NCBI GenBank assembly: GCA_937924405.1
Contig: CALDVW010000007.1
Span: 1 to 64,000, forward strand
Direction: 5' to 3'
Length of the DNA stretch: 64,000 bases
DNA from: an uncultured Lysobacterales bacterium
Lineage (GTDB): Bacteria; Pseudomonadota; Gammaproteobacteria; Xanthomonadales; SZUA-36
The notes under the pieces are model-generated. The model saw nothing but the letters and a program-made list of their open reading frames with translations. It was not told the DNA's origin and did not search any database. A program made the position numbers and the translations under genes. This document shows positions 27,438-35,343 of the stretch, one piece after another; the first letter of the stretch is position 1, and each line of letters opens with the position of its first letter.

Positions 27438-27454
27438 TTGGTACGAAATATGCA
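27438..27454 (+). promoter_or_regulatory. Sigma-54 (RpoN) promoter of the 35-residue peptide gene
   Basis: TTGGTACGAAATATGCA agrees with the consensus YTGGCACGRNNNTTGCW at 15 of 17 positions, including the essential GG at -24 and GC at -12 with the correct spacing. Transcription should start near 27464-27466, giving a leader of about 30 bases before the ATG at 27497. An enhancer-binding activator would be required; its site was not identified. Confidence 0.72.
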
Positions 27455-27475
27455 TTATAAATAGTGGAAATTTCA

Positions 27476-27493
27476 AGTAACAAGGAGGTTACT
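27476..27493 (+). promoter_or_regulatory. Shine-Dalgarno hairpin, candidate CsrA/RsmA site
   Basis: AGTAAC-AAGGAG-GTTACT forms a 6-bp perfect stem whose 6-base loop is exactly the Shine-Dalgarno core, four bases before the ATG at 27497. CsrA/RsmA binds GGA in such loops. The sequence AACAAGGAGGT matches its RUACARGGAUGU consensus closely. A repressor bound here would block ribosome entry. This is inferred from sequence only. Confidence 0.55.
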
Positions 27494-27496
27494 GAA

Positions 27497-27604
27497 ATGA
27501 TCAGGATGATCAATTATCAGGTCACAGCATCCGCTGTACGCCATTTCGAAACCGAGTATCCGGAATATTGCTACCGCACTGTGCGCGGTGGTGGTACGGG
27601 TTGA
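27497..27604 (+). CDS. 35-residue peptide of unknown function
   Basis: A short frame begins with ATG after an excellent AAGGAGG site (27482-27488) and ends with TGA. The product begins MIRMINYQVTASAVRHFE and ends TEYPEYCYRTVRGGGTG. It has four tyrosines, one cysteine and a glycine-rich tail, and no membrane segment. It is not recognised. The tail and Tyr/Cys core recall precursors of modified peptides, but no maturation enzyme is adjacent. Its own promoter, strong ribosome site and downstream terminators argue that it is real. It could be a signalling or toxin-like peptide, a modified-peptide precursor, a leader peptide, or the coding part of a dual-function small RNA. Confidence 0.6.
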   Translation: MIRMINYQVTASAVRHFETEYPEYCYRTVRGGGTG

Positions 27605-27742
27605 TCTGTTGTTGAACAAGGAGCCAGCCCTCCCTGGCTAATAGCTCAGGCGCTTTGCACCTCGCCTTTCCACGTGCGAAGCGAATTTGGCTCCTCTAGG
27701 CTCGCCTTCTCACATTCCCTGTGCCGGCGGGCCTCCAGCGAG
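27605..27742 (+). ncRNA. Foldable 3' region of the peptide transcript
   Basis: AGGAGCCA (27619-27626) can pair over 61 bases with TGGCTCCT (27688-27695), 8 bp perfect. The same 5' strand can instead form AGCCAG-CCCTCC-CTGGCT (27622-27639), so the two structures exclude each other. AGGCG/CGCCT and TTTGCAC/GTGCGAA form further local pairings. CAAGGAG recurs at 27617-27623. It matches no RNA family that I recognise; it could be a regulatory 3' UTR or the RNA part of a dual-function transcript. Confidence 0.4.
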
Positions 27743-27773
27743 ACATCCCGAACTCCCTTCTGTCGGGATGTTT
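27743..27773 (+). terminator. First of two tandem terminator hairpins
   Basis: ACATCCCGA (27743-27751), an 11-base loop, then TCGGGATGT (27763-27771): a 9-bp perfect stem followed by a short T run (TTTA). It is weaker than the one immediately downstream. Confidence 0.6.
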
Positions 27774-27809
27774 AGAAGCCGGGAGTGCTGCTACTCCCGG
27801 CTTCTTTTT
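27774..27809 (+). terminator. Strong Rho-independent terminator of the peptide unit
   Basis: AGAAGCCGGGAGT (27774-27786), loop GCTGCT, then ACTCCCGGCTTCT: a 13-bp perfect stem running into TTTTT. It should end the sigma-54 transcript about 170 bases before the homogentisate dioxygenase gene, making the peptide unit separate. Confidence 0.9.
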
Positions 27810-27976
27810 AATGGGACATTGCCAGACGTTGAGGAATCACGCTTCCCCCGGTAATTGCTCCCGGCATTGCTCTGCCTCCTGCATCCCTGCAGTCTTGCTC
27901 CCGTCTGCGGCTCCTTTGCGGATGCCGGGTGAGACGTTACTATTGACCCACTTCAGGCTTAAATTGGATATGCATC

Positions 27977-29104
27977 ATGTCTCGAAACTGGATTTCACTC
28001 CCTCGGACGGAAGGAGAAGCCTCACGCCAGGCACATTGTGACCTTCCGCAAGGCAGCTATGAGCGCGAACTCGGCAGAGAAGGCTTTTTTGGCCCCGCCA
28101 CTCACATGTATCACCGGCATCGGCCAACCGATTGGATCCGCTTCGAAGGTGACTTGAAGCCGCGTGCGTTCGATACCACCCACCTCGGAGTATTTGGCCC
28201 TACTCCCTGGGGTGCCTGCGGCCTGATGCACAACGCCCAGATGAAATTCCGGTTCTGGCGCATGCAAAGTTCAATGGAGCAGTTGGCACGCAATGCCGAT
28301 GGTGATGAGTTGATTTTTATCCACGAGGGGGCAGGGCACCTGTTCTGCGATTATGGCCACCTGGAAGTTCGGGAAGGTGATTATGTCGTTATTCCGCGTG
28401 GCACGATGTGGCGCCTGGAATCCAATGCGCCGATGGCCATGCTATTGATAGAAGCGACGGGCGGAAGCTACATGTTGCCGGACAAGGGCATGTTGGGGCC
28501 GCATGCCATATTCGACCCGGCCATTCTCGATGTGCCGGCACTCGATGAGCGCTTCTTTGCACAGCAGGATGACTCAGAATGGGAGATCCAGGTAAAAAGC
28601 AGGGGTAACATCAGTAAAATCATCTACCCGTTCAACCCGCTGGATGCGATTGGATGGAAAGGGGACCTTGTTCCCGTGAGAGTAAACTGGCGTGACATTC
28701 GGCCGGTTCTGAGTGACCGTTATCATCTGCCCCCTTCCGCGCATACAACCTTTATCGCAAAAGGTTTCGTGGTTTGCACCTTCGCACCCAGGCCCTTCGA
28801 AACGGACCCGGGAGCTTTGAAAGTGCCCTTTTACCACAATAATGACGACTACGATGAGGTCATTTTTTATCATCGGGGAGAGTTTTTCAGCCGCGATAAT
28901 ATTCATCCGGGCATGATCACCTGCCACCCGGCGGGGTTTACCCATGGGCCTCACCCCAAGGCCATGAGCAACGCCTTTGAGCAAAAATCACGGGGAACGG
29001 ATGAAGTCGCCGTGATGATTGATACCCGGGATTCACTGACAATTGATGAGCAGGCCGAACCGATAGAATGGGGCGGGTACGTGGATTCATGGAAAACCTC
29101 TTAG
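27977..29104 (+). CDS. hmgA: Homogentisate 1,2-dioxygenase
   Basis: The 375-residue cupin-fold protein matches bacterial homogentisate dioxygenases of the shorter type: GFFGPATHMYHRHRPTDW, the N-terminal cupin stretch LIFIHEGAGHLFCDYGHLEV, and the C-terminal iron site YDEVIFYHRGEFFSRDNIHPGMITCHPAGFTHGPHP (identifying region; His and Glu ligands visible). It opens the ring of homogentisate to maleylacetoacetate. The ribosome site is weak. It is the first gene of a three-gene tyrosine-catabolic operon; no hydroxyphenylpyruvate dioxygenase gene is in the window. Confidence 0.93.
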   Translation: MSRNWISLPRTEGEASRQAHCDLPQGSYERELGREGFFGPATHMYHRHRPTDWIRFEGDLKPRAFDTTHLGVFGPTPWGACGLMHNAQMKFRFWRMQSSMEQLARNADGDELIFIHEGAGHLFCDYGHLEVREGDYVVIPRGTMWRLESNAPMAMLLIEATGGSYMLPDKGMLGPHAIFDPAILDVPALDERFFAQQDDSEWEIQVKSRGNISKIIYPFNPLDAIGWKGDLVPVRVNWRDIRPVLSDRYHLPPSAHTTFIAKGFVVCTFAPRPFETDPGALKVPFYHNNDDYDEVIFYHRGEFFSRDNIHPGMITCHPAGFTHGPHPKAMSNAFEQKSRGTDEVAVMIDTRDSLTIDEQAEPIEWGGYVDSWKTS

Positions 29105-29144
29105 ATGGCTGATTGGAAACACATCTGCAACAGGAGTTGAGACA

Positions 29145-30131
29145 TTGAAATTGGCATCACTGAAAAGCGGCGGCCGCGACGGCACGTTGATTGTAGTAAA
29201 CAGAGCCCTGACACATTTCGCCACCGCCGGGGATGTGGCGGCAACCTTGCAGGAGGCGATCGATGACTGGTCGAACACCGCGCCGTTGCTGAACACCCTG
29301 TCTGAGGCCCTGAACGGTGAAAATTGTGCAGATGCCCGGTTATTGGACTTCACTGCACTGGCGTCGCCATTTCCGCGCGCTTATGAGTTCGTCGACGGCA
29401 GCGCCTACCTCCCTCACGTGGAACGCGTGAGGCGCGCACGCGGCGCTGAAGTACCTGCATCATTCTATGAGGATCCGTTGATGTACCAGGCGACTTCAGC
29501 CGGATTTCTCGGGCCTCGCGACCCGGTCCCCGTTACCAGCGAAGACTACGGTATTGATTTCGAGGCTGAAGTCGTCGTGGTGACCGATGATGTGCCCATG
29601 GCTGTTGACGTAAAACAGGCAGCTTCCCACATACAGTTGATCGGCCTGGTGAATGATGTCAGCCTGCGCAACCTGATTCCTGCCGAACTCGCCAAGGGAT
29701 TCGGGTTCGTCCATTCCAAACCCCGTTCCGCACTGTCGCCCGTGCTGGTCACGCCGGACGAACTGGGAACGGCCTGGCGGGACAGCGTCGTGCATTTGCC
29801 GCTCCGCTCCTGGTTGAACCAGGAGCGCTTCGGTCAACCCGAGGCAGGGGTTGACATGCAGTTCAATTTTGCCCAGCTGATCGCACATGCAGCCCATACC
29901 CGCCCGCTGGCCGCAGGTGCAATCGTCGGGTCCGGAACCATAGCCAACGAAGATGAAAGTCTCGGTGCATCCTGCCTGGCGGAGCGGCGTATGCTTGAAA
30001 TTATTTCTGGCGGTAAACCGATAACACCGTTCATGAGCTTCGGCGACACGATTCGAATCGAAATGCTTGACGAAAACGGCGCCTCGATCTTCGGGGCGAT
30101 CGAGCAGGTGATCCAACCCTATGGCAACTGA
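29145..30131 (+). CDS. fahA: Fumarylacetoacetase family hydrolase
   Basis: The 328-residue protein has the FAH catalytic domain: YQATSAGFLGPRDPVPV, the metal ligands in YGIDFEAEVVVVTDDVP, IQLIGLVNDVSLRNL, and AGAIVGSGTIANEDES near the C-terminus. It cleaves fumarylacetoacetate to fumarate and acetoacetate. The start is TTG at 29145, set by AGGAG eight bases upstream. It follows hmgA after 40 bases and overlaps maiA by 11 bases. Confidence 0.9.
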   Translation: MKLASLKSGGRDGTLIVVNRALTHFATAGDVAATLQEAIDDWSNTAPLLNTLSEALNGENCADARLLDFTALASPFPRAYEFVDGSAYLPHVERVRRARGAEVPASFYEDPLMYQATSAGFLGPRDPVPVTSEDYGIDFEAEVVVVTDDVPMAVDVKQAASHIQLIGLVNDVSLRNLIPAELAKGFGFVHSKPRSALSPVLVTPDELGTAWRDSVVHLPLRSWLNQERFGQPEAGVDMQFNFAQLIAHAAHTRPLAAGAIVGSGTIANEDESLGASCLAERRMLEIISGGKPITPFMSFGDTIRIEMLDENGASIFGAIEQVIQPYGN

Positions 30132-30789
30132 TCGATCCGCGAACCCGGTGCTTTACAGTTACTGGCGGAGTTCGTCCGCCTACCGGGTTCGAATTGCCCT
30201 GAATCTGAAAGGCATCGAGTACCGCCAGGAAGCGGTTCACCTGGTCAGAGAAGGGGGCGAACAGTATCGACCCGAATACCGTCAGCTCAACCCGCTCGGC
30301 CTGGTGCCTGCACTGGTTCACGGTGACCGGGTGGTGGTGCAGTCGATGGCTATTTGCGAGTACCTTGAGGAGTCTTTCGCAGCCTGTCCCCTGCTTCCGC
30401 CGGGACCCGCTGAAAGGGCTCGGATTCGTGGCATGGCACAATCCATAGCCAGCGAAATTCAGCCGCTCAATAACCTGGCGGTCATGAAATATCTGAAAAG
30501 CGAAATGAGCCAGGATAGCGACGCGGTGAAAAGCTGGTATGGACACTGGATTGAACGTGGTTTCACAGCCATTGAAACCTGGCTGTCCGCACCTGCCAGC
30601 GGCCTTTATTGCCACGGTGACCGGCCCACTCTGGCCGATTGTTTCCTGGTCCCCCAGGTATATAACGCTGAGCGGTTTTCCTGCGACCTGGGCCCGTACC
30701 CCAACCTCAGGCGAATCACGGAGCAGTGTCGCGGCCTGAGTGCATTTCAAAAAGCCGCCCCCGAAAACCAGGCGGACGCGGAAATTTGA
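30121..30789 (+). CDS. maiA: Maleylacetoacetate isomerase (zeta-class GST)
   Basis: The N-terminal thioredoxin-like domain carries LYSYWRSSSAYRVRIALNLKG, the zeta-class SSxxxRVRIAL signature, and QLNPLGLVPALVHGD. The C-terminal helical domain contains PTLADCFLVPQVYNAERF. It uses glutathione to isomerise maleylacetoacetate to fumarylacetoacetate, between the two neighbouring enzymes. The 11-base overlap with fahA indicates translational coupling. Confidence 0.92.
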   Translation: MATDRSANPVLYSYWRSSSAYRVRIALNLKGIEYRQEAVHLVREGGEQYRPEYRQLNPLGLVPALVHGDRVVVQSMAICEYLEESFAACPLLPPGPAERARIRGMAQSIASEIQPLNNLAVMKYLKSEMSQDSDAVKSWYGHWIERGFTAIETWLSAPASGLYCHGDRPTLADCFLVPQVYNAERFSCDLGPYPNLRRITEQCRGLSAFQKAAPENQADAEI

Positions 30790-30891
30790 ATACTGCGGTC
30801 GCATTTGCGGCATGCCCGACTAAATAAGGGCTTAACTCGGATGCCGGCATGAGTCATAATCTTCTGTTGAGTCTATAGATGCTGTGAATTC

Positions 30892-31257
30892 ATGCGAAAT
30901 CTGCTGATTGTCTTTGCCACCCTGATACTGGTGTCCTGCGCCACTGCGAAACCAGCCCCGGACGCTTTCAATGATGCTGAAGAAGCGATAGAGGCTGCAA
31001 TACGGGCCGGTGCCGAAGAACACTCCCCTGTGGAGTTGCGCTTTGCCCGTGAAAAGCTGGAAGAAGCGCACAAGGGCATGGAATACAAGCAGTACGACAA
31101 ATCGATCTACCTGATAGAACAATCTGAAATAAATTCCGAACTTGCAATCGAGAAGTCCCGCGCGGCCATCATCCGCGCCAAGGTAACAGAACGGGCGCGT
31201 GAAAATGAAATTCTGCGGGAAGATTTTGAATCGACCTTCGGGGAGGATTTCAAATGA
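30892..31257 (+). CDS. DUF4398 lipoprotein
   Basis: The lipoprotein signal peptide (NLLIVFATLILVSCATA) has its lipobox LVSC at the end, so the mature protein starts at the cysteine. The rest is a short helical DUF4398 domain (NDAEEAIEAAIRAGAEEHSP, ELRFAREKLEEAHKGMEYKQY). This family sits next to OmpA-type proteins in many proteobacteria; the role is not known. It overlaps the next gene in an ATGA arrangement, and the two proteins probably act together at the outer membrane. Confidence 0.87.
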   Translation: MRNLLIVFATLILVSCATAKPAPDAFNDAEEAIEAAIRAGAEEHSPVELRFAREKLEEAHKGMEYKQYDKSIYLIEQSEINSELAIEKSRAAIIRAKVTERARENEILREDFESTFGEDFK

Positions 31258-32243
31258 CAGCCCAGAGCTTGAAGATCGCGCTGATGGCGCTGCTGATTCT
31301 GGCGCTGATGGCCTGCAGTGCTGCTCCCAAGAAAGACCTCGCGCTTGAGCAGGTTCGCACGCAGCTGGAAGAATTGAAGGCAAACGAGGATCTGGCCGGT
31401 TATGCCCCGGTTGCGCTGGGTGAAGCCGAACGGGCTCTGCGCCAGGCAGAAACCGCTACTGGCGATGATACCTATAGAATTCACCTTGTTTACATGGCGG
31501 ATCGAAAGATTCAGATCGCCCGTGCGGTCGCCCAGAGTGAGCAAATGGAAGTCGAATACAATCATCTCAACGAAGAACGCAGTGCCATGCTGGTCAAGGC
31601 GAGTCAGCTGGAGGCCGAACGGGCCAGGCTGGAGGCTGAACAGGCCCGGATCATGTCGCAGGCAACGGCGGAGGATGCCCAAAGGGCCCGCGAAGAGGCC
31701 ATGGAAGCGCAGCAACGTGAAGCGGAGTCGATGCGTAACGCCGAGCAGGCCATTGAAGAAGCAACACAGGCCAAAGCCCTGGCGGCTTCCAGCGCAACGG
31801 CCGCTCAACTGGCGCGGCGCGAAGCCGACCTGGCCGTAGAGCAGGCGGATACGCTGCGCAGGCAACTGGAAAATTTACAGTTGCGCCAAACAGAGAGCGG
31901 TGTCGTTGTAACCCTGGGTGACGTACTTTTTGAAAGCGGCCAGACCGATTTGCGCGAAGAAGCGATGGCCAGCCTGGTCGAGGTCGTGGATCTGTTGCAA
32001 AGCGAGCCTGACAAGAACATTCGCATCGAAGGCCACACGGATTCCACCGGCGATAGTGAAACCAACCTGCAGATTTCAGAGCGGCGCGCCAATTCGGTGT
32101 TTAACGCCCTGGTCTCACTGGGCGTGGACCAGGAGCGATTTGCGGTTGCTGGTATGGGTGAGGATTTTCCCATTGCCAGTAATGAGACAGACGAGGGCCG
32201 GGCCCAGAACCGGCGGGTGGATGTCATCCTGCTGGATGATTGA
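31254..32243 (+). CDS. DUF4398-OmpA lipoprotein
   Basis: The lipoprotein signal ends at LMACSAAP. A DUF4398-like domain follows (LAGYAPVALGEAERALRQAE), then a long Ala/Glu/Gln/Arg coiled coil (about residues 95-210), then an OmpA domain (VLFESGQTDLREEA, IEGHTDSTGDSETNLQISERRANSV, AQNRRVDVILL). The layout suggests a lipid anchor, a rod reaching across the periplasm and a peptidoglycan-binding head. It is coupled to the small DUF4398 lipoprotein. Confidence 0.9.
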   Translation: MTAQSLKIALMALLILALMACSAAPKKDLALEQVRTQLEELKANEDLAGYAPVALGEAERALRQAETATGDDTYRIHLVYMADRKIQIARAVAQSEQMEVEYNHLNEERSAMLVKASQLEAERARLEAEQARIMSQATAEDAQRAREEAMEAQQREAESMRNAEQAIEEATQAKALAASSATAAQLARREADLAVEQADTLRRQLENLQLRQTESGVVVTLGDVLFESGQTDLREEAMASLVEVVDLLQSEPDKNIRIEGHTDSTGDSETNLQISERRANSVFNALVSLGVDQERFAVAGMGEDFPIASNETDEGRAQNRRVDVILLDD

Positions 32244-32476
32244 TATCACTAGAGAGGCTTGCCGTTCTGGCCGGATTGCGATAGATTTAACCCTGCAATA
32301 TGGTTTTTTTCTCTAAAATCGGAGTTCGCGGATAATGGCTGTTCATGCCTTGTCCTGCCGCATGGCACGTCCAGAACTCCTGTTAAACCCCACAAAAATT
32401 CAAGCGAAGCGAAGGCGCGGATTTACCGCCGAAGCGCTTGGCTTTTTCTATGTCGAAATTGAATCGGAGGATTCCT

Positions 32477-32692
32477 ATGTTTGAAAACCGCGTGGAGCAA
32501 ATGGAAAAGCTGATGAAGGAAAATGAAGATTTTCTTCGTATCTACAATCGCCACCAGGAACTGGACAAAAGGGTGACTGCAGCCGAAGTCGGCACCGCTC
32601 CTATGGAAGACCTTGCACTGAATCAACTGAAGAAAGAAAAGCTTTGGGCCAAAGATCAGCTGGCCCGCATCATGGACGCGAACAGGGCCTGA
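32477..32692 (+). CDS. YdcH family (DUF465) protein
   Basis: The 71-residue helical hairpin has the family motif FLRIYNRHQELDKRVTAAE and the closing LKKEKLWAKDQLARIM. The ATG at 32477 is set by GGAGG eight bases upstream; an earlier in-frame start at 32438 lacks one. Small proteins of this family are common in proteobacteria and of unknown function. A strong terminator follows. Confidence 0.88.
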   Translation: MFENRVEQMEKLMKENEDFLRIYNRHQELDKRVTAAEVGTAPMEDLALNQLKKEKLWAKDQLARIMDANRA

Positions 32693-32713
32693 CCAGGGAT
32701 AATAAAAGATAAG

Positions 32714-32745
32714 CGGCCGGGTGCAAAGTCCCGGCCGTTTTTTTT
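32714..32745 (+). terminator. Rho-independent terminator after ydcH
   Basis: CGGCCGGG (32714-32721), loop TGCAAAGT, CCCGGCCG (32730-32737), followed by eight T. It separates the YdcH gene from the transsulfuration genes, which therefore need their own promoter within about 45 bases. Confidence 0.92.
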
Positions 32746-32791
32746 GGCAGAAATAAGTGGTTCAACCCCAACGACGTATGAGAAAACTCTG

Positions 32792-34165
32792 ATGGCAGTC
32801 GCAAGCAACATTCTGGAATTGATCGGGGAAACACCGGTGGTGCGCATCAACCACATGAACACCGGGCCCTGTGATCTTTACATGAAACTTGAAAGTCAGA
32901 ATCCCGGTGGCTCCATCAAAGACCGGATTGGACTGAAAATGATCGAAGACGCGGAGGCGGCCGGGCGGATCAGTCCGGGCTCCATTCTGGTCGAAGGCAC
33001 AGCCGGGAATACCGGGTTGGGTTTGGCCCTGGTCGCGGCTCAGAAAGGCTATCGGCTGATTCTCGTCATTCCCGACAAGATGAGTAGGGAAAAAATCTCG
33101 AATCTCAAGGCGATGGGTGCGGAAGTGGTGCTAACCAGGTCGGATGTAGCCAAGGGCCATCCCGAGTACTACCAGGACCTGGCGCAGCGGCTGGCGTCTG
33201 AGATGGACGGTGCGTTCTTTATCAACCAGTTTGGAAACCCCTCGAATCCGAAGGCGCACGAAGAAGTAACCGGCCCGGAAATCTGGCATCAAATGGAGGA
33301 GAATCTCGATGCGATTGTCCTCGGGGTCGGTTCAAGCGGAACGGTGACAGGGCTATCCCGGTATTTTGCCCGCCAGTCGCCCGGGCTGGAACTTGTCCTG
33401 GCAGACCCGGAAGGCTCCATCCTGGCCCAGTACATCAATGAAGGAAGTCTTGCGACCAAAAGCAGCAGCTGGATGGTGGAGGGAATCGGTGAAGATTTTC
33501 TGCCCACCATCAGCGATTTTACCCGGGTGAAAAAGGCCTATTGCATCAGCGACAGTGAAAGCTTCCGGGTGGGCCGGGAACTTCTGACCCGGGAAGGCAT
33601 ACTGGCAGGATCATCGACCGGCACCCTGCTGGCCGCTGCGTTGCGCTATTGCCAGGAGCAGACGGAGCCGAAAAGAGTGCTGACCTTTGCCTGTGATACC
33701 GGCAACCGTTACCTGTCAAAAATGTTCAATGATTTCTGGATGCGTGACCAGGGCTTCATGGAAGTGGAGAGCCACGGTGACCTGCGAGATTTGATCGCCC
33801 GTCCTTACCAGTCGCACGACACGGTAACGGTCAGCCCTGACGAACCGCTGGCTAACGCATACAAGCGTATGAAACTGTACGATGTTTCCCAGTTGCCGGT
33901 CATGGCAGATGAAAAGCTCGTAGGTATTCTTGATGAATCCGACCTGTTGCTTGCGGTCGCGGAAAATCCCGGCCGATTCGACGACCCAGTGAGCGAAGCC
34001 ATGGAAACCGACTTGACCGAAATCGATGTCGGGGCTCCGATTGAAAACCTCATGCCTATTTTTAACCAGGATTTCGTCGCGATCGTCAAGCAAGACGACC
34101 GATTCCTGGGGCTGATTACACGCGTGGACCTGCTGAATTACCTGAGAAGGAAAGCGGATCGTTGA
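32792..34165 (+). CDS. Cystathionine beta-synthase
   Basis: The N-terminal PLP domain has the lysine in NPGGSIKDRIGLKM, the phosphate loop EGTAGNTGLGLALVA, and GVGSSGTVTGLSRYF. Two C-terminal CBS domains follow from about residue 340 (YQSHDTVTVSPDEPLANAYK and MPIFNQDFVAIVKQDD). The full length of 457 residues fits bacterial cystathionine beta-synthase with a regulatory CBS pair, rather than cysteine synthase. It condenses homocysteine and serine. The ATG at 32792 precedes the LELIGETPVVRI start of homologues. The stop overlaps the next start by one base (TGATG). Confidence 0.88.
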   Translation: MAVASNILELIGETPVVRINHMNTGPCDLYMKLESQNPGGSIKDRIGLKMIEDAEAAGRISPGSILVEGTAGNTGLGLALVAAQKGYRLILVIPDKMSREKISNLKAMGAEVVLTRSDVAKGHPEYYQDLAQRLASEMDGAFFINQFGNPSNPKAHEEVTGPEIWHQMEENLDAIVLGVGSSGTVTGLSRYFARQSPGLELVLADPEGSILAQYINEGSLATKSSSWMVEGIGEDFLPTISDFTRVKKAYCISDSESFRVGRELLTREGILAGSSTGTLLAAALRYCQEQTEPKRVLTFACDTGNRYLSKMFNDFWMRDQGFMEVESHGDLRDLIARPYQSHDTVTVSPDEPLANAYKRMKLYDVSQLPVMADEKLVGILDESDLLLAVAENPGRFDDPVSEAMETDLTEIDVGAPIENLMPIFNQDFVAIVKQDDRFLGLITRVDLLNYLRRKADR

Positions 34166-35343
34166 TGGATGATGTGAAAAAAAAGAAGAGGCGACTGGCT
34201 ACCCGCGCAATCCATGCCGGCCAGGAGCCCGATCCCGCAACGGGTGCGATCATGACGCCGATATTCGCGAGCTCAACCTATGTGCAGCGCAGTCCGGGCG
34301 AGCATCAGGGCTGGGAGTATTCGCGCAGCCATAACCCGACTCGTGACGCCTATGAAAAGTGCGTGGCGGATCTTGAAGGTGGCATGCGGGGCTTTGCTTT
34401 TGCCTCCGGCATGGCAGCCACGGCCACCATTCTGGAACTCCTCGATGCGGGCGATCATATTGTTGCCGGTGATGACCTTTACGGCGGGACATTCCGCCTG
34501 TTTCATGGTGTCAGGGAAAGATCGGCCAACCAGAAATTCACCTTCGCCCGTCTCGAAGACCTGGATGAACTGCGTAAAGCGATCAGGCCGGACACCCGCA
34601 TGGTATGGGTGGAAACACCGACCAACCCAATGCTGAAAGTCGTGGATATCGAGGCGGCTGCTGAAATTGCCCACGAAAATGATGCTCTGCTCGTGGTCGA
34701 TAACACGTTCGCATCACCCATGTTGCAGCAGCCACTTGCACTCGGTGCGGATATTGTCATGCACTCGGCAACCAAATACCTGAACGGGCATTCCGACATG
34801 ATTGGCGGAGTCGCGGTGGTTCGCGACGACCAGGAACTGGCCGAAAACCTCTGGTTCCTTTTGAACTCAGCCGGTGCAATCCAGGGGCCTTTCGACAGCT
34901 TCCTGGCGCTGCGTGGTCTGAAGACGCTCGCGCTCAGGATGCAGGCGCATTGCGACAATGCACTGCAAATAGCGCGGTGGCTGAAACAGCATCCGGCAGT
35001 CGATCGTGTCATTTACCCGGGACTGCCGGATCATCCTGATCATGATCTTGTCATGCGCCAGATGAACGGCCTGGGTGGTGGCATCATCAGTATCGATATC
35101 AAGGGCGGGCTGGAGAAAGCGCGCCGGATGCTGGAACGCTGTGAAGTTTTTTCATTGGCGGAAAGCCTGGGTGGAGTCGAAAGTCTGATTAATCATCCCG
35201 CCATCATGACGCATGCGTCCGTTCCTGAAGAGATCCGGGCAAGGCTGGGCATCAGCGACACGCTGATTCGGCTTTCAGTCGGGGTAGAGCATGTCGAGGA
35301 TCTTATCGAAGATCTGGATTTTGCCCTTGGCGATGGCAGCTGA
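34165..35343 (+). CDS. Cystathionine gamma-lyase or gamma-synthase
   Basis: The 392-residue Cys/Met metabolism PLP enzyme has WEYSRSHNPTRDAYEKCVADLE, the PLP lysine in MHSATKYLNGHSDMIGG, and RLSVGVEHVEDLIEDL. The pairing and one-base overlap with cystathionine beta-synthase favour the gamma-lyase direction, giving cysteine from methionine by reverse transsulfuration. Sequence alone does not separate lyase from synthase. Its end overlaps the convergent chorismatase gene by 41 bases. Confidence 0.88.
   Translation: MDDVKKKKRRLATRAIHAGQEPDPATGAIMTPIFASSTYVQRSPGEHQGWEYSRSHNPTRDAYEKCVADLEGGMRGFAFASGMAATATILELLDAGDHIVAGDDLYGGTFRLFHGVRERSANQKFTFARLEDLDELRKAIRPDTRMVWVETPTNPMLKVVDIEAAAEIAHENDALLVVDNTFASPMLQQPLALGADIVMHSATKYLNGHSDMIGGVAVVRDDQELAENLWFLLNSAGAIQGPFDSFLALRGLKTLALRMQAHCDNALQIARWLKQHPAVDRVIYPGLPDHPDHDLVMRQMNGLGGGIISIDIKGGLEKARRMLERCEVFSLAESLGGVESLINHPAIMTHASVPEEIRARLGISDTLIRLSVGVEHVEDLIEDLDFALGDGS

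Noticed and set aside
27943-27971. TTGACC followed after 17 bases by GGATAT as an hmgA promoter
   Set aside because: The -10 element matches poorly and would leave almost no leader before the ATG at 27977.
27721-28041. 106-codon frame across the tandem terminators
   Set aside because: It crosses two strong hairpins and the start of hmgA, and has no ribosome site.
32335-32482. Small frame upstream of ydcH beginning MAVHALSCRM
   Set aside because: No ribosome site; it overlaps the well-supported ydcH start and a hairpin region that may terminate the OmpA-lipoprotein transcript.
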